A stretch of DNA of 64,000 bases, from NCBI GenBank assembly GCA_011800805.1, contig MPNW01000559.1, positions 140,938-204,937 on the forward strand, given 5' to 3'. Source of the stretch: Hirudo medicinalis. Its lineage: Eukaryota > Annelida > Clitellata > Hirudinida > Hirudinidae. The stretch's first letter is position 1; each line of letters opens with the position of its first letter. The position numbers and the translations under genes were made by a program. Positions 23,301 to 36,108 of the stretch are shown piece by piece. Under the pieces are notes generated by a model that was given only the letters and a program-made list of their open reading frames with translations, did not search any database and was not told where the DNA came from.

Positions 23301-26300
23301 AATTCCAATACTTAGTTATCACTTACAAATTTATTCCTATCTTTAAAGATCTAATTAAACTTCAAATTATACTCAGTTTTTTCCAACCTGTTCAAAGGAA
23401 CTTCCAGAAAAATACACTGGTTGTTCAAGTGCAGCCAGCTTGGTTTGGGCCAGCTTTAGGAGTTCATCGACCTTGGAAAACCGACCTTCAAGGATGGTTT
23501 TTGAAGATGATACAGTGTTTTGGCTGACATTCAAATTGCTCGCTGAAGTTCTATTGGCTAAATCCAGTTCACTTTGAAATGCAGTAACTTAAAGCAAAAA
23601 ACAAACTGAAATAAATTTCAGGAGCATTCATTCATTTGAGAAAATAAACTAATTTTTATGATTGGTAAAGTGCCTTGAACAAGATATTCATAATAAAAGC
23701 TGTAAAAGGAAATTTAACATTTTGAAAATAAGTTCCTACTCACGATTATTCCCCAATTGTGATTGGATGGTCAAGGAAGTGGCAATCGTATTGGCTACTT
23801 TCCCAATACTATCAGCTGTACTGTCGAGACTGGCCTGCAAGTTAGTATTTTGCTGCCTCAAAACAGCAATTCTGCTTGCCAGAGAATCAGCAAGTAGATT
23901 TGCAGCCGACAAATTCTGATTGTTCTCCTGAACTGCCTCTGTCGATGACGACAAGTTACGATAAGTTTTTCACGTGCCGACGTCGATCGAACGGACTCGT
24001 GATTTAAGAATATTTCCAAAGATATGACATGAAGAAATTGATATTACTTTGTATATAAACATTACTTTGTTTGCAATACAACGGCTCAATATTTTCATTT
24101 AAACAAGTTGTTAAAGTAAGCTCACCATTTAGAGGAGATCATTAGGTTTATTAAAAACTACAAACATAGATTTAGTGACAACGTTTTTTCTCTACTTAAA
24201 ACAATGCAAGCATATAGCTGAAAAAGCAATCTCCTCTGCAAGCTTACTTTAACAAGTCTTGTTTAAACATTACTTTGTATATAGTTTTGAAAATCCATTG
24301 AATCTTGGTTGAATGTTCTGATCCTCTGGTTAAGATTAGTCCACAGAGCAACTGATGCCTGAAGACTTGAATTTGCAGAATCAATGGTACTGTTGAGTCC
24401 TTTAAACAACGTTACATCAAAAGTTGCATTCGCACAAAAAATGTGAGCAAGTCGCAAGAAGTTAACGGCATCTCGCAAAATAGACGATCGACAAAATGGA
24501 TCGACCCTGGCTTAGAAAAATTGAAAATAATTTCCTACTCATATTTATTAAATTTGTTGGGCTTTCATATTCATCAAGAACCTACCACTAGCTGAAGTTG
24601 TCATGAGAAAATTATCCAAGTTTTGCTTTGTGATGTTTGTGGTTGCAAGGAGCTGATTGGCTCGAAGTTGTAGGTCATTTAGAGACACTGTACTGAATGA
24701 CCTTTATAGAATATGATATTCAAATAAATTGGCTAATCCCAACTATTGAGATATACAATATCAACAATACACAACGCGACATTAACACGATAACAACTAC
24801 CGACCTAAGAATGTTCTGCAGAGTTGCATCCAAATTCCTGGCCTGTTCGATAGCATTTAAGAGACCCGTGACAACCGACTGGAACCTGTTGATCACGTCG
24901 ACCGCTGCTTGTCCTTTTGGCTGGACCAACTGGAAAGAACTGTAATTAATACTTAAAACATTAAGGAGTTATAGTGATATTAGTGAATGTATTAAAATCA
25001 AGAAATTTCACGATTTTTTCCGATTTCAAACTTATTTTATCGCCAAATAAAGCTCTGTCTAAAAACATAAGCTCTGTCTAAAAACATAAGCTCTGTCTAA
25101 AAACATAAGCTCTGTCTAAAAACATAAGCTCTGTCTAAAAACATAAGCTCTGTCTAAAAACATAAGCTCTGTCTAAAAACATTCTATAGGTGCAAAAGTG
25201 CCAAATTCCATAAAACAATGAATGTAACAACAATGAAAATAATAACAATAAATATAATAACAATGAAAATAATAACAATAAACATAATAACTCCACAGAC
25301 CTCAATAGACCACTGGCCTGAGAAGATAGAGAGGCTGCCTTTTGTTCACTGGCAGTGATCACAGGAAGAGAACTGTTCAGAATCCCAGTTTGAACCTGTA
25401 GAAGCTGATTCACTTGATCATAGGCCTTATTCCATCCTTCAAGTCCTTAGCAAAAGGTTTTCACATGAGGACATATTTATTGTGTTCAATGTTATGAACA
25501 TTAAGTAACAATAAGCTTACATCAGCACCAGCTAATCATTACAAGTAAATAATGATTCATAAATACAATTAAATACAAAATACATGAATTATTTCACAAT
25601 TATAATAAATGAAAGTATTACATTAATCATTGCAACAGGTGAAATTTAGTCATTAGAAACTAAAATAAAAATTCATTGACTACCAGTAACAGCCAAAACT
25701 GGAGGTGTTTGAGTGAAATTGCCAAAAATCAAAGCAAGTGTTTCTTTCAATCTATTCTGACATATAACCAGATTCACGTCAGTGCTTGAGAGAGTGGAGA
25801 CTATGGTTTTTACGACATCCGTCATGTTCTTGTACGAAAGATCAAATGCAGAAATTATTGTCTGTGGACAAGAATGAAATAGAAAGTGAGTTTTTGTAGT
25901 TTAAGAAGAAAATCTTTCAGAAATTCATACAATTGCTCCATTGATCTCACTGATGAGTTCACTAAGCTTTCCATGGTACAAATTTATCGAATTGTTCAAC
26001 TCTTTTACCCTGCTCGTTGTATTACTAAATACCTGCTGATATCTCACCAAATCTGCTTGCAATTGGCTGGAAGAATTGCTCTGAAAAAAGTCACAAAACA
26101 AAAAAATGTTTAAGCTTGAGATTGCATCAGGTATAATGTTATGCAGCTCTTGTGATTGCAGTCCTTCAAATTACACTAAAAACATAATGCAACTCCATGC
26201 ATTCTTTATTGGAGATTCATTGTCTCGTCTTACGAACGGGAGCGCATTCCCGGAACAAACGCCGACATTAACGAGCTGCTGCAAACCCCAAAATAAAAAT

Positions 26301-29300
26301 TTATTTAGTTGCCAAATGATACTCTAATTACCAGTCTAAGGAGGTTAACAAGGAGCAGATTGGCTGACTGAATAGCATTAAGTGTGTTGTTATTGAGAGC
26401 ATTCAGTCTGGCATTTTCATTGTCGAAGAGACTGCCATAATTCCATTGCATGTAGTTTGAATTTGATCCGTTGTAGGGAGGGTTGTTCCAAAGCTATTTA
26501 AATTTAATTAATAGTGTCAAGCGTAGGAATTATGTTTCGTATTTAACGACTACAGGCTTTCACGTGCGTACACATGAATCTTAAAGTAATATATACTATA
26601 TTTTCATGCAATAAGCTGGAATATCCTATTGTTACATAACATAGAATATTATATTGCTACCACCACTCGTTAAACTTAGGAAATTAAGCTTGGTATTCGT
26701 GTGGCATTTACAATAACGTGGAATAATTATTTATTCATTTTCCAGGGTCGAGAAAATGGGAGGTTACGCCGTTCTACCAAAACCAAGTAAAGACCTTGTC
26801 TGCAGTGTCGTTGTAAGTTTGAAGTTTTCCGACCGATATTTGTGAATTGGACAATTGCATGCCGTAGTTGTTGAACAACGTGCCAGAATCCTTCCTGATG
26901 TTTTGAACTTTGAGTAATATGCCATCCGACTTGTTATTGAGTACTTTGAGATCGGAAGAGAGATTACCCCACTGAAATCATTCGGAACTCGCATAAATGG
27001 GCATCTATTTATTTGCAATATGGTTACATCATATCAATTTACTTTTACTGACATAATAACTTTTGTCTTAATAAGCTCGAACCGTCTTTTTAACTAATGC
27101 CGCTTAAGAAGTAACTCGACATCGCGAAACTTTCCAACGGCTAAGTTATGAAATAAAGAAAACCCCAGAACTCACAAAGTAATAGAGATCGATTGCTTTG
27201 GATAAATTTTGATAGGCAAAATTGGTAGCACTTTCGAGTTGCTCCTGGAACCTTGCAAACATATTTTCACCAGTGCAACCCTGCAGCATCCCACACAGTA
27301 GAATGGTCCGGCTCTCGATTCCAGTGAAGTTGTCGTACAAAAGTTTAAGGTTCGCGAGGTCGGTCGTGTTCGGCATGAAAACATCTCGCGAACGGTTTTG
27401 CATTTGCGAAACATCCTTTCCGAGCGACGCCTCGCAAGCCGAGCAGCCTTTAACGATTCGTTTAACGATAATAAGTCGTAATAACGGCAATAGACCCATA
27501 CAACCGAAATAAGCAGCGATTATCATGAACAATAATATAAGCAACAAATTATAATTTCATAAACATATACAAACACACAGAAAGTTTCTCTATTTATAGA
27601 TAAGTCAGCTCAAAGCTACTTAATAAAATAATTCAGATAATTAATATATAAGTAAATATTAAATATCCTTCTTTTTAATTGATTATCAATGGTCATATTT
27701 CATGAGAAGTTTATATTTGAAAGGTTAACCTGTGCAGTTGAGTTTCTCGGTGGTGCTAGAATAACCGAGTTCGCACTTGTTGCAAGTCCTGCCGACAATG
27801 CGAGGCCCGCACCTGCACTGGCCTGTCGCATTGTCGCACCTAGCAAAACTTAAGGGATACGATTCCACTCCAAATTCGCTACAGTGACAATCTGAATGAT
27901 GCAAACATTTCAAAATGAAAAGAAGTACAAATCTGACAATAAATGAATAAAGAAAAGCAACATTATGCAGAAACAATGGCAAACTAATGACCTCAATCAA
28001 ATGCAGTCAATTGGAGTTGAAATGTTGAAGGATGTAAACTAACAGTAAACATGCAATTGTTAATGCTCTCTAAGCAGCTGACCTTCGCACGGCCTGTTAT
28101 TGAGTATTCCAAATGCTCCCTGCTTACAGGCGTCGCATTTAAGATTGGTCGCATTCTCCCTGCAGGTGCATCCTCCTGTCGCATTGCATGAAAGACTTTG
28201 ACTTCCAAGTTCATTACACAGACAAGGCAGGCAGCCTGGAAATGCAAACTTTTAATGATCGCAAACTGTGAACCTCGATTAATTGGACTTTCTTTTAACG
28301 AGCGAGGTGCTCGGAACTATGACAAAATCAATATTTATTGGATAATTGGGATTCAATTAAATTTATGGTGATTTAATAAACAAAAACAAAACGTTAACAA
28401 AACTCCACACCGGCGCTGGAAAAGTTATAGAAATGGCTGTCGCAGATGTCGCATTTCTGAGAAGTGACGCCGATCTTGCAAGGACATTGGCCGGTCACGA
28501 TATCGCACGCCGACGTGGCATTGGATCCGGTCGCATTGCAGCTGCATTCTTTAAAATAATGAATGGCTTTTAATTCGCACTTTACATGTTATTTACTCGT
28601 GTATTGGATCGTTTCAAACTATAGATAACTGTAATAAACCTGTGAGCAACAAATTCTTTTTAGCTTTTATAATGTGCCAAGGTTACTTAAAAAATCGTTT
28701 AAAAAATACGACGATTAGAGAGCGAGAGGAGCTTATAACATAGAATTATTAAAGCACATCATTAATCACCAATGCACTGTTTGGTTACTGGGTCCTTGTA
28801 TGTTCCTGGTATGCACTTCTCACAGTGATGACCTTCAGTGGAGTTGGTACAATTTACACAAATGCCCAGAGAGTCACAAAGTGTAGCGTATCCACTGCAG
28901 GAGCACTGCTTGCAACTAGCTAAAGGATTACCTCTCAAATCACCATAGTAACCAGGAGCACACCTGTCGTGAAGTTATTTATGTATATCAGTTACAATGT
29001 AATCATATTTATATGAGTATATGGTGCTGACTTTATGAAATTGAAATTGCTTCACCGATGCAGAATATTAATAACAATAGCAATTAATAATTGCTAGCAC
29101 GGGCAACTCACTGGTCGCACGTGTTGCCGACATATTCCTCGGAGCAGTTTGCACACATGACGGTCGAGTTGATCACGGCGCATTCGTTTGATGACACTCG
29201 ATTCTCTTGACAAGGGCATTTATTACAGGGCCCACTACTGCCAGCATTTGGATCCCTGTAATATCCTGAGAGGCAAGTTTCACAGTTCATCCCTGGAGAC

Positions 29301-32300
29301 AAAATAAGTTACGTCACCGTTTGCATTTTAGCCTCCGATCGACGACTCGATTCTTAAGCACAAACCGGTCGTAAATTGTTGACAATTCAGGCAATATCCA
29401 GTGATGGGATCGCACGTGGTCGTCTTCCCATTGCAGTCGCACGGTTTACAAAGACCTAAGTAACCTTGCTCCGTGACGTTGTGTCTGACGTAGCCCACGG
29501 AACAACTCTATCGAATAATTAGTTCGCTTTAGTCGTAACTGCAGTGCATTTACACGCTGCCGTGCACGCAGTGTCAGAGGCTATTTATTTTTATGTGTTA
29601 TTTATTTGATTGCAGTCAGTTGCACGACCGAGATGATTCAGACTGAGTATCGGAGGCACTTTTTAACTATTTACACAGCACTCCTTCCCAAGGGTGCTCG
29701 TGGCAGTGCAAGCCGGGTTGCGAAAGCGACACGTCGCGATCGTTGCCTCCGAGCTGACTTGCAAGAAATCAATGATAAATAAAAATCTGAGATCTTACTT
29801 CACATGATCTGCCTTCATAGCCATCAGGACAATAACAATTCTCGACGTAGGCCGTGTTCAATTCGTACGTTACATCTCCAATGCTAAGCAGTAAAATAAT
29901 TTACTTACAACATCTTTTAAAGAAAATCTTTTCTAATTTAATACATAATGTATAAAACGTAATACGAACAAATCTTTGGTCACTGATGTCTGATGGATGC
30001 GTTAATTGTTGTAATGAGAAAGTGTGACATGTTATGTTGTTAGTTTACACAGACTGAAGAATTTCAAAAGAAATAAGAAAAAATGGATTCCAGGAGATTG
30101 GCCGATGTAAGAAGAAAGTCAGGGAGAGAAAGACGTAAGTTTCCATGACTCATAATAACAAAGTCGAGTAACTCAACAAAATAAATGTATGAGTGTCCTG
30201 CATAAATAAACATGGAGTTTCAAGAAGAGTCGCTCGACAACGAGGAATAGATTTAAATGTTTTTTTTTACATGAGGAGGGAAAATGGTGACTTTTTCAAT
30301 TTAAGAAGCAGTTAATTTATTGAAAAAATTAGTTTTTATTTTGCACTAAAAATCTATATTGCAATGAAATTCGTACAACGACTCGTGTCCACCTGAAAGT
30401 AATATAACGTACGTTTATACGTGCGTGTTACAAAGACTACATAGTTTCACCTGCTTTGGTGCGGAGTGGATTTAAATGTTGCAGGAAATAGGACTTCTTT
30501 GACATCAGTAAGAGCAACCAATATTTGAGCTCTGGTCAATCCTGGATTATTTGGAACATTTTCCATGGAAATCATGGTCTTGAATTGAGATTGAATGTCA
30601 GAAGATGGTGGAATGTAATTAGATATTAAGAAGTTCATTTTCTTCCCTGAAATTCAAAATTTGATTTAAAATACGTCGGAACAACGTCCCGTTGGTCGAA
30701 GGGAAGATCATTTTCAATACCATCCTTTCCAATGAAAATGATGCTCGACTGAGTCGGGGAGGCAGCAGATGTGTCGTCTGCTTTCCAAATTACTTTGAAG
30801 GAGATGCTAATGCAAGTTGGATATTTTTAAGTAGGTTCATTAAGATCGCGTGAACATTTGTTTCGTCTTACGTGGATCCGTAGAAGGTTAGCATGTTGCC
30901 TTTGAGTTGGGGATCGGACCAGTAAACGTTCGCTGCCGAAGGCACCGAGATGGTGGCAAAGGGGGTAGAAGAATTGGGTAGCAGGCTCGGCGTAGCAACC
31001 GAAGAAAGACTTCCGTCTTCATTTAACACCACAAAACTCGTCGGAAGTGGACTCAAGTTAAACGTGTTTGGAAACCAGCTCGACATGGAACAGGTAGAGG
31101 TAATGCCCATGCAGAGACAGGAGAGACAGCCATCAGAAAATGCTGGAGAGAGAGTAAAGGAGTTCAGCTTACAGGTATTGCAAAGAGTTCCAGCTACATT
31201 GGCCTGGATAAATTAAAATCCACCATAGTGTAAAAAAATACATTTAAGCATTTCATAATAACAATGTATTACCTTGCATTGACAATTACCGGTGACTTTG
31301 TCGCAGAAGGATCCACTTATGGAGCCACCGGAATCACAATTACACGGCGAGCAACCCAAGACGTTCATTCCTTTGAACCCGTCTTTGCACTGATCGCATT
31401 TCGATCCTTGAACACCTGCCTTGCAGGTGCAACTTCCTGTCTTCACATCACATGCCAGAAATTGTGATCCAATTGCATTACAACCACAAGGCTTGAAATG
31501 TCAATGAAAAGAGCTTAAAAAATGAACATAATGTAGAACTAGAGAAATCATAATTCAACATAAAAATATAATTGATAGTACACATATAAACATCATGGAA
31601 CCGTCGGGAACGGATGCACACAAGAAACAAAAATAAAAATGTTCCGGAGTTGAAATTTACTAACGATAGTTAAGGAATGAAGCAGTTCCAACATTAATAA
31701 ATAAGATAAAATAAATGAAATCTGGGCACCTGACAGCCTATTACAGCATCCCAATTGTAGTAATTTGATAGGCAGGTTTCACAACTGGCACCGGTACTTC
31801 CAGGAGGGCAGAGACAAACTCCTGTTAAGGAGTCGCACATGTTGTACGACGTCTGGTTGCAACTGCAGGCTGTAAAATGAAATCGTGCCTAGATAATGAT
31901 GACAATTGCCAATTAGTAATTCATCAAAATGTTGAAAATGAGACAAACGTTTGCATCCTGTTATATCCAAATTGTAGTACTGACTCAAGCAACTTCCACA
32001 CTGTCTTCCGGTCGTTCCCGCCTTACAAAAACATTGTCCTCCCTTCGGAATGCAAGAAGTGCTGTCGTTAGCACCCAAGAGACAATTGCAAGGCAAAGCG
32101 CCGTTAAGGTAATAAGTCGAGAGGGAGAATGCGTAAGGGGCGCACGCATCCTTTAAAACACCATTCGTGCTGAAACATTTTGTGTGAAAAACAATATTTA
32201 AAGATATGAAAATAATAGGAGTAATATATTCAGTCTCTACGTATATAAAATCCTTTCATTCTCTTACTAAAGGTCTGAACCCCGAAGATTGCAATCCCTT

Positions 32301-35300
32301 TGAAAGTTGTCATTCCAAGTCGTACCAAACATGTTCGAAGCGTTGAAATATTCTAACGGAACTGCCGATATGCGATCCTGTCGGTCAATCGAAATTTCCA
32401 GAAATAAGGATTCTCAAATTATTTGAAATCTTATTAATATACAGTGTGACATAACATAGTAGGCATAACATGTAAATCATGTAATTATGTAAATATAATT
32501 ATTAAATACGTAAATCGGTCGGTACTGACGAGAAACACTTCGCCAGGAAATGTAAACGAGACCGTGGACGGAGACAGTCTGGAAAGTTTAACGTCTCCGG
32601 TAGGACCCGAGCACCAAGAATTACAAGTCGGCAAGTCGAAAGAATTCGAGTAAGTGATTGCATTTCCTTTGAAATAAGTTTAACATTTAAAAATGACTCC
32701 CTTAATGTTTAATTTTAATTCCCTATGATGCTTACTCAAATTACCCATATTCCTACGCATTATTTAACAACTCCATGGCACGCACGCTAATAGCACTAGA
32801 TGTCGGTCGCACATTTCAAAGACAACATCTCGCTCACCGACTCCTCCTCCGACGGTCATGGTGCCAGATGTACTGGCCGTATTAATGTACCTCAACAAGA
32901 TCCTGAAGCTATCAGAACCGCCGACTCCCATCGGAGAGAGGTTGAGCGTCGTGCTGACGGGCACCTGCGGAGAACAACATTCCTCTCGGTTTTATTCTTT
33001 GGTTCGAAACTTTTTTAATTTGAATGAATACGAATGAACTTCACAAAAACTTCAATCAGCAGCAGGATTTTATTTTACATACATTTTGACACTGGTGCTC
33101 CACGGCAATGGCTTAAGATTTATTCGATTTCTTATATATCATTCTTACTATGCACATTTTCAATACTAAAACCATGCTGTAAATTTCTGAATTTAGGAGA
33201 GTTGCTTTGGTAAACCTGAGCAGCTGTTTTGATGTAACCATAACCAAAAAATCCAGGGAACTGTTTGTTCTCCCAAGGAATGTTGAGGTTTTCCATTTCA
33301 GCAGACAGAAATTGAAAATCAGGATAATAGTATCCAGGAGACACTCTAGACAGAGAAGTGCAGATAGAGATTTTCAGAAAAAGTAAATGATTTTATTTTG
33401 GTAAAATGTTTATAAATCGTACTGGCTGCATGTCTTTCCTTCGACGTTTCTCCTGCAATTACAATTTCCATTCCCTTTATCGCAAGTTGTACTCGAAGCT
33501 CCGCCGACATCACATGCACAAGGAGTACAACCTACAATCGCAGGTTCGTATGACAAATTTCATTCTCACTAATTCAATCTATCAGCTACCGTTGGGATTG
33601 GTCGGATCCAAGTTGTAATAACCATCCATGCAGCTGTCACATCTCAATCCATTAACATAACTTTTGCATGGACACTGTCCTGTCGCATTACACGTCAAAG
33701 AACCTCCTACAGTTCCACTTACAAAGCAAGCACAGTCTACAGTTGAAGAGGGATTTAATTATATTATGTAAGATATAAACTATGGTGCAATATATTATTT
33801 AATGAAAATGTATCTGAGAAATAGACTGAAGTTTTAAAGATGGCAATCAAAGTTTTGATTAACAAGGTAAATTGTTGAAATAATATCAATAAGTAATAAT
33901 ATCATTAAGTGACCAACCCAGACAGCCTCCAATATTCAGACCATATGAGCCATCTTTGCATCTGTCACACATTGGCCCAACAACATTAGATTTACAATAA
34001 CAATCTCCTGGGTTCTATTAAAGATCAACTTGCCAACTAAGATGTCAACTTTGCAATGTATTGAGTGTACGAACCATTGCTGGATAGTTTGTAGGATCAG
34101 GAGCTGAAAGACACCCACCCACAGTGTATAGGCCTGAACAATTGCAGGGAATGCAAGGATTTGGAGCGGTGGGCAACACATTCGAAGGCCGATAATAATT
34201 GTCCACACATTTTTCACAGTGCGAGCCTTGCAAATTGGTTTTGTTATCTCACCAAATAATTTATACATTAAAAAATTTTTTAAATCAAAAGTTAAATCAA
34301 TTCAACATGACTATAAATACTTTAAGTACTGGTACCATTTGTTGATGCACTTGTGCAAAATTGAAATTAATGTACACTCAATCTCAAACCTGATGTCATG
34401 TTTTGGCATCTTAAGCAGACTCCAGCATTAACGGTTGCATCATAGCTGCAACTGTCTGCATGTCCACTGCAATCACATGCTGTAAATAAACATTTAATGG
34501 AAGCTATTCGAAGCACTTTTTAGTAATTAAGTTAGAGGAAAATAAAAGTTTATAAAACTCACCTTGGCATGCCACTCCATAGGAATAGAGTCTATTATTG
34601 TAAAGTGGCAGACAACTTTCACAAAACTCTCCTGTGGTGTAGTTACCACATACACATCTGTATTTTCCAGTCGAATTGTCCACTTGGCAATCAGTTAGCT
34701 GTCCATTGCATTTACACTTGGCCATCAAATTTAGTGACCTCACTGTATAATGTTGCTAGCGAAACAATATTCCATGATTAAAAATATTCCAAACAAATTT
34801 CCTTAAGGTAGATGAATTTAATGAATTGGATTAGTAAATATTGAGGATTTATAATAAAAAAAAATACCAAGCGGAGATAGGAGCTCCGTAAAAATTTAAA
34901 GGCATTAACTTTGGATAGATTATATTTACTTTCTAAGTTTAAACAATAAAATATCGAAACGTTCCACCGGATTTGAACGTGCAGACAAGCATTTCTAGCG
35001 CAATACGTAGAAACATCGAACGAAAGATTTGGACAACAAATTTCGACGCGGGGTGCAAAACGACCATCAAGCAGACGCCAATAGAAACGAAAATTAGCTT
35101 TAAAAAGAGCGATTATTTTATTGGTGCATTAGGATCAACATGCAAATTAAAACTCACATATTCATTAGAGTTTAGCAAAACTCCCATATACAATAAGATG
35201 CCATAAAATTCTACTTTTAACGATCTTGCAGTATTCCAATCCTAAATAAAAATTCAAAATTTAAGTAACATAATTCACTTCCAACGGCATATTTATTTGT

Positions 35301-36108
35301 TAAGTGTGTTAACCTTCAAATCCGATCTTGTATTGGAAAAGTCAAAGGTCGCCTGGGCAAATAAGTTATAATAAATACATATCAATGGATACATTTGTTA
35401 TCTTTATTTTTTTAAAATTAGAAATTAGAATTGAGCAAAATATCAAATGAACGCATTACTATTTCATTCAGTGTAGCTGCTCCAGAGTAAGCTAAGCATG
35501 GTATTGAGTCTATGGCAAGTGGTAGTTGGGTGGCAGGAACATTATAACTGTTGACACAATCTCTAGTGTCAGAAACAACATAGAACCAAACCAGGGTTGG
35601 GTTAGAGTCCGATGAAATGGATTTATAGAATATCATTCTGTTAGGTCTGAAAGACTCGCCGAAACGTATTTCAATCGTAGAAACAGTAAAATTCTAAGTT
35701 TGAAAATGGAATTCGTGATAAAAATTGATCAGTTTATTCATTGTTATGAATTACCTGTTGAAGGTCTACAAAAATATCTGCGTCGGGTCGTCCGGACACA
35801 CCATATCCATTGTTAACAAAATTAATTCTTGACGTGCTCTGCCACCAAGTATTGTCGTTTCCATCGACCATAAATTCAGGCCGATATGAGGATGTGTTAT
35901 TGCAAATTTCCGAAGTTACCGCATTTCCAGCTCTTGCGGAGCTTATAAATCGTTCAGGTCCATTAATACCACACGTCAGATGGGCAGTAACCGGCCTGTT
36001 TAAGGCCATATTAACCAATGGATCGGAATTCTGGACATGGCCGATAGAAATAATCCAACAAAAAACTTGTAATATCCAGAATCGTTTGAAGATCATGTTT
36101 GTAATCAT
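18151..36108 (-). CDS. Laminin subunit alpha (alpha3/5-like architecture), complete
   Basis: Basement-membrane heterotrimer subunit: polymerises through its LN domain, trimerises through a coiled coil and binds cell receptors through C-terminal LG domains. ATG at 36106-36108 opens a signal peptide (FWILQVFCWIISIG) and the stop TAG is at 18151-18153. About 45 exons on the minus strand are readable. Order: signal peptide and LN (36108 to about 35160), LE repeats (about 34760-33400), a LF-like region (about 33350-32280), LE repeats (about 32130-31213), one laminin IV domain (about 31110-30440), LE repeats (about 29884-27725), coiled coil (about 27520-23400) and five LG domains (about 23300-18151). 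LN + LF-like + single L4 + five LG matches the alpha3/alpha5 and insect LanA class, not beta or gamma chains. Last exons with confident limits: 20665-20479, 20205-19943, 19704-19536, 19457-19296, 19106-19024, 18949-18712, 18649-18424, 18287-18151. The gene is head to head with SRPK. Confidence 0.93.
24097..24268. mobile_element. MITE-like element with ~40-bp terminal inverted repeats
   Basis: The left end (24097-24139) and the reverse complement of the right end (24229-24268) agree over TTTAAACAAG...TTGTTAAAGTAAGCT...AGAGGAGAT with small gaps, flanking about 90 bases of unrelated AT-rich sequence. ATTACTTTGTATATA occurs at about 24045-24059 and again immediately after the element at 24269, a possible remnant of a duplicated flank. 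No ORF inside. It sits in a laminin alpha intron. Confidence 0.65.
25050..25183. repeat. 19-bp tandem repeat, 7 copies
   Basis: Seven exact copies of AGCTCTGTCTAAAAACATA in direct tandem inside a laminin alpha intron. Confidence 0.97.
27725..29900 (-). other. Laminin alpha: LE (EGF-like) repeats between L4 domain and coiled coil
   Basis: Exons at about 27892-27730, 28230-28082, 28550-28410, 28965-28767, 29291-29110, 29510-29365 and 29884-29805 encode eight-Cys laminin EGF-like repeats, e.g. CDNATGQCRCGPRIVGRTC, CNATGGCTCRENATNLKC, CDIVTGQCPCKIGVTSQKC and CETCLSGYYRDPNAG. Several exon borders fall within repeats, as is usual for laminins. Confidence 0.85.
30440..31110 (-). other. Laminin alpha: laminin IV (L4) domain
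   Basis: The exon pair reads VYWSDPQLKGNMLTFYGST followed by a beta-rich segment (SFKVIWKADD...) and ends with QILVALTDVKEVLFPATF. The tyrosine-tryptophan start, the LxFYG motif and the terminal L-x-x-V-x-L pattern match the L4 domain of laminin alpha and perlecan. Only one such domain is seen. Confidence 0.8.
31213..34760 (-). other. Laminin alpha: N-terminal LE arrays and LF-like region
   Basis: From 5' to 3' on the transcript: CKCNGQLTDCQVDNSTGKYRC (34700 region), CEKCVDNYYRPSN, CDRCKDGSYGLNIGGC and CDSCMDGYYNLDPTNPNG LE repeats; then a Cys-poor block (about 33350-32280) with SPGYYYPDFQFLSAEMENLN and SFRILLRYINTAS resembling the LF domain of alpha3/5 chains; then LE repeats with CFCKAGTTGRQCGSC, SCTCKAGVQGSKCDQC and CDKVTGNCQCK. 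Exact repeat count needs domain software. Confidence 0.75.
35160..36108 (-). other. Laminin alpha: signal peptide and LN domain
   Basis: Exons 36108-35755, about 35695-35460, about 35355-35320 and about 35245-35180 encode the LN domain. Visible are NMALNRPVTAHLTCG, DGNDNTWWQST and ADIFVDLQQ, typical LN landmarks. The usual YCK...CxxCD cysteine cluster after the first CG motif is reduced: only one Cys (SEICNN) is seen before the WWQS motif, so LN disulfides may differ from the norm. Confidence 0.8.

Larger units (their letters stand above)
23400..27520 (-). other. Laminin alpha: coiled-coil region
   Basis: At least nine short exons encode heptad-type helical sequence with little Cys, for example near 27414-27180, 27000-26780, 26450, 26000, 25800, 25400-25300, 24900, 24450-24290 and 23940-23740. 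It follows the last LE repeat (CSACEASLG) and precedes LG1, so it should pair with beta and gamma chains. Introns here hold a 19-bp tandem repeat and a small inverted-repeat element. Confidence 0.75.
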
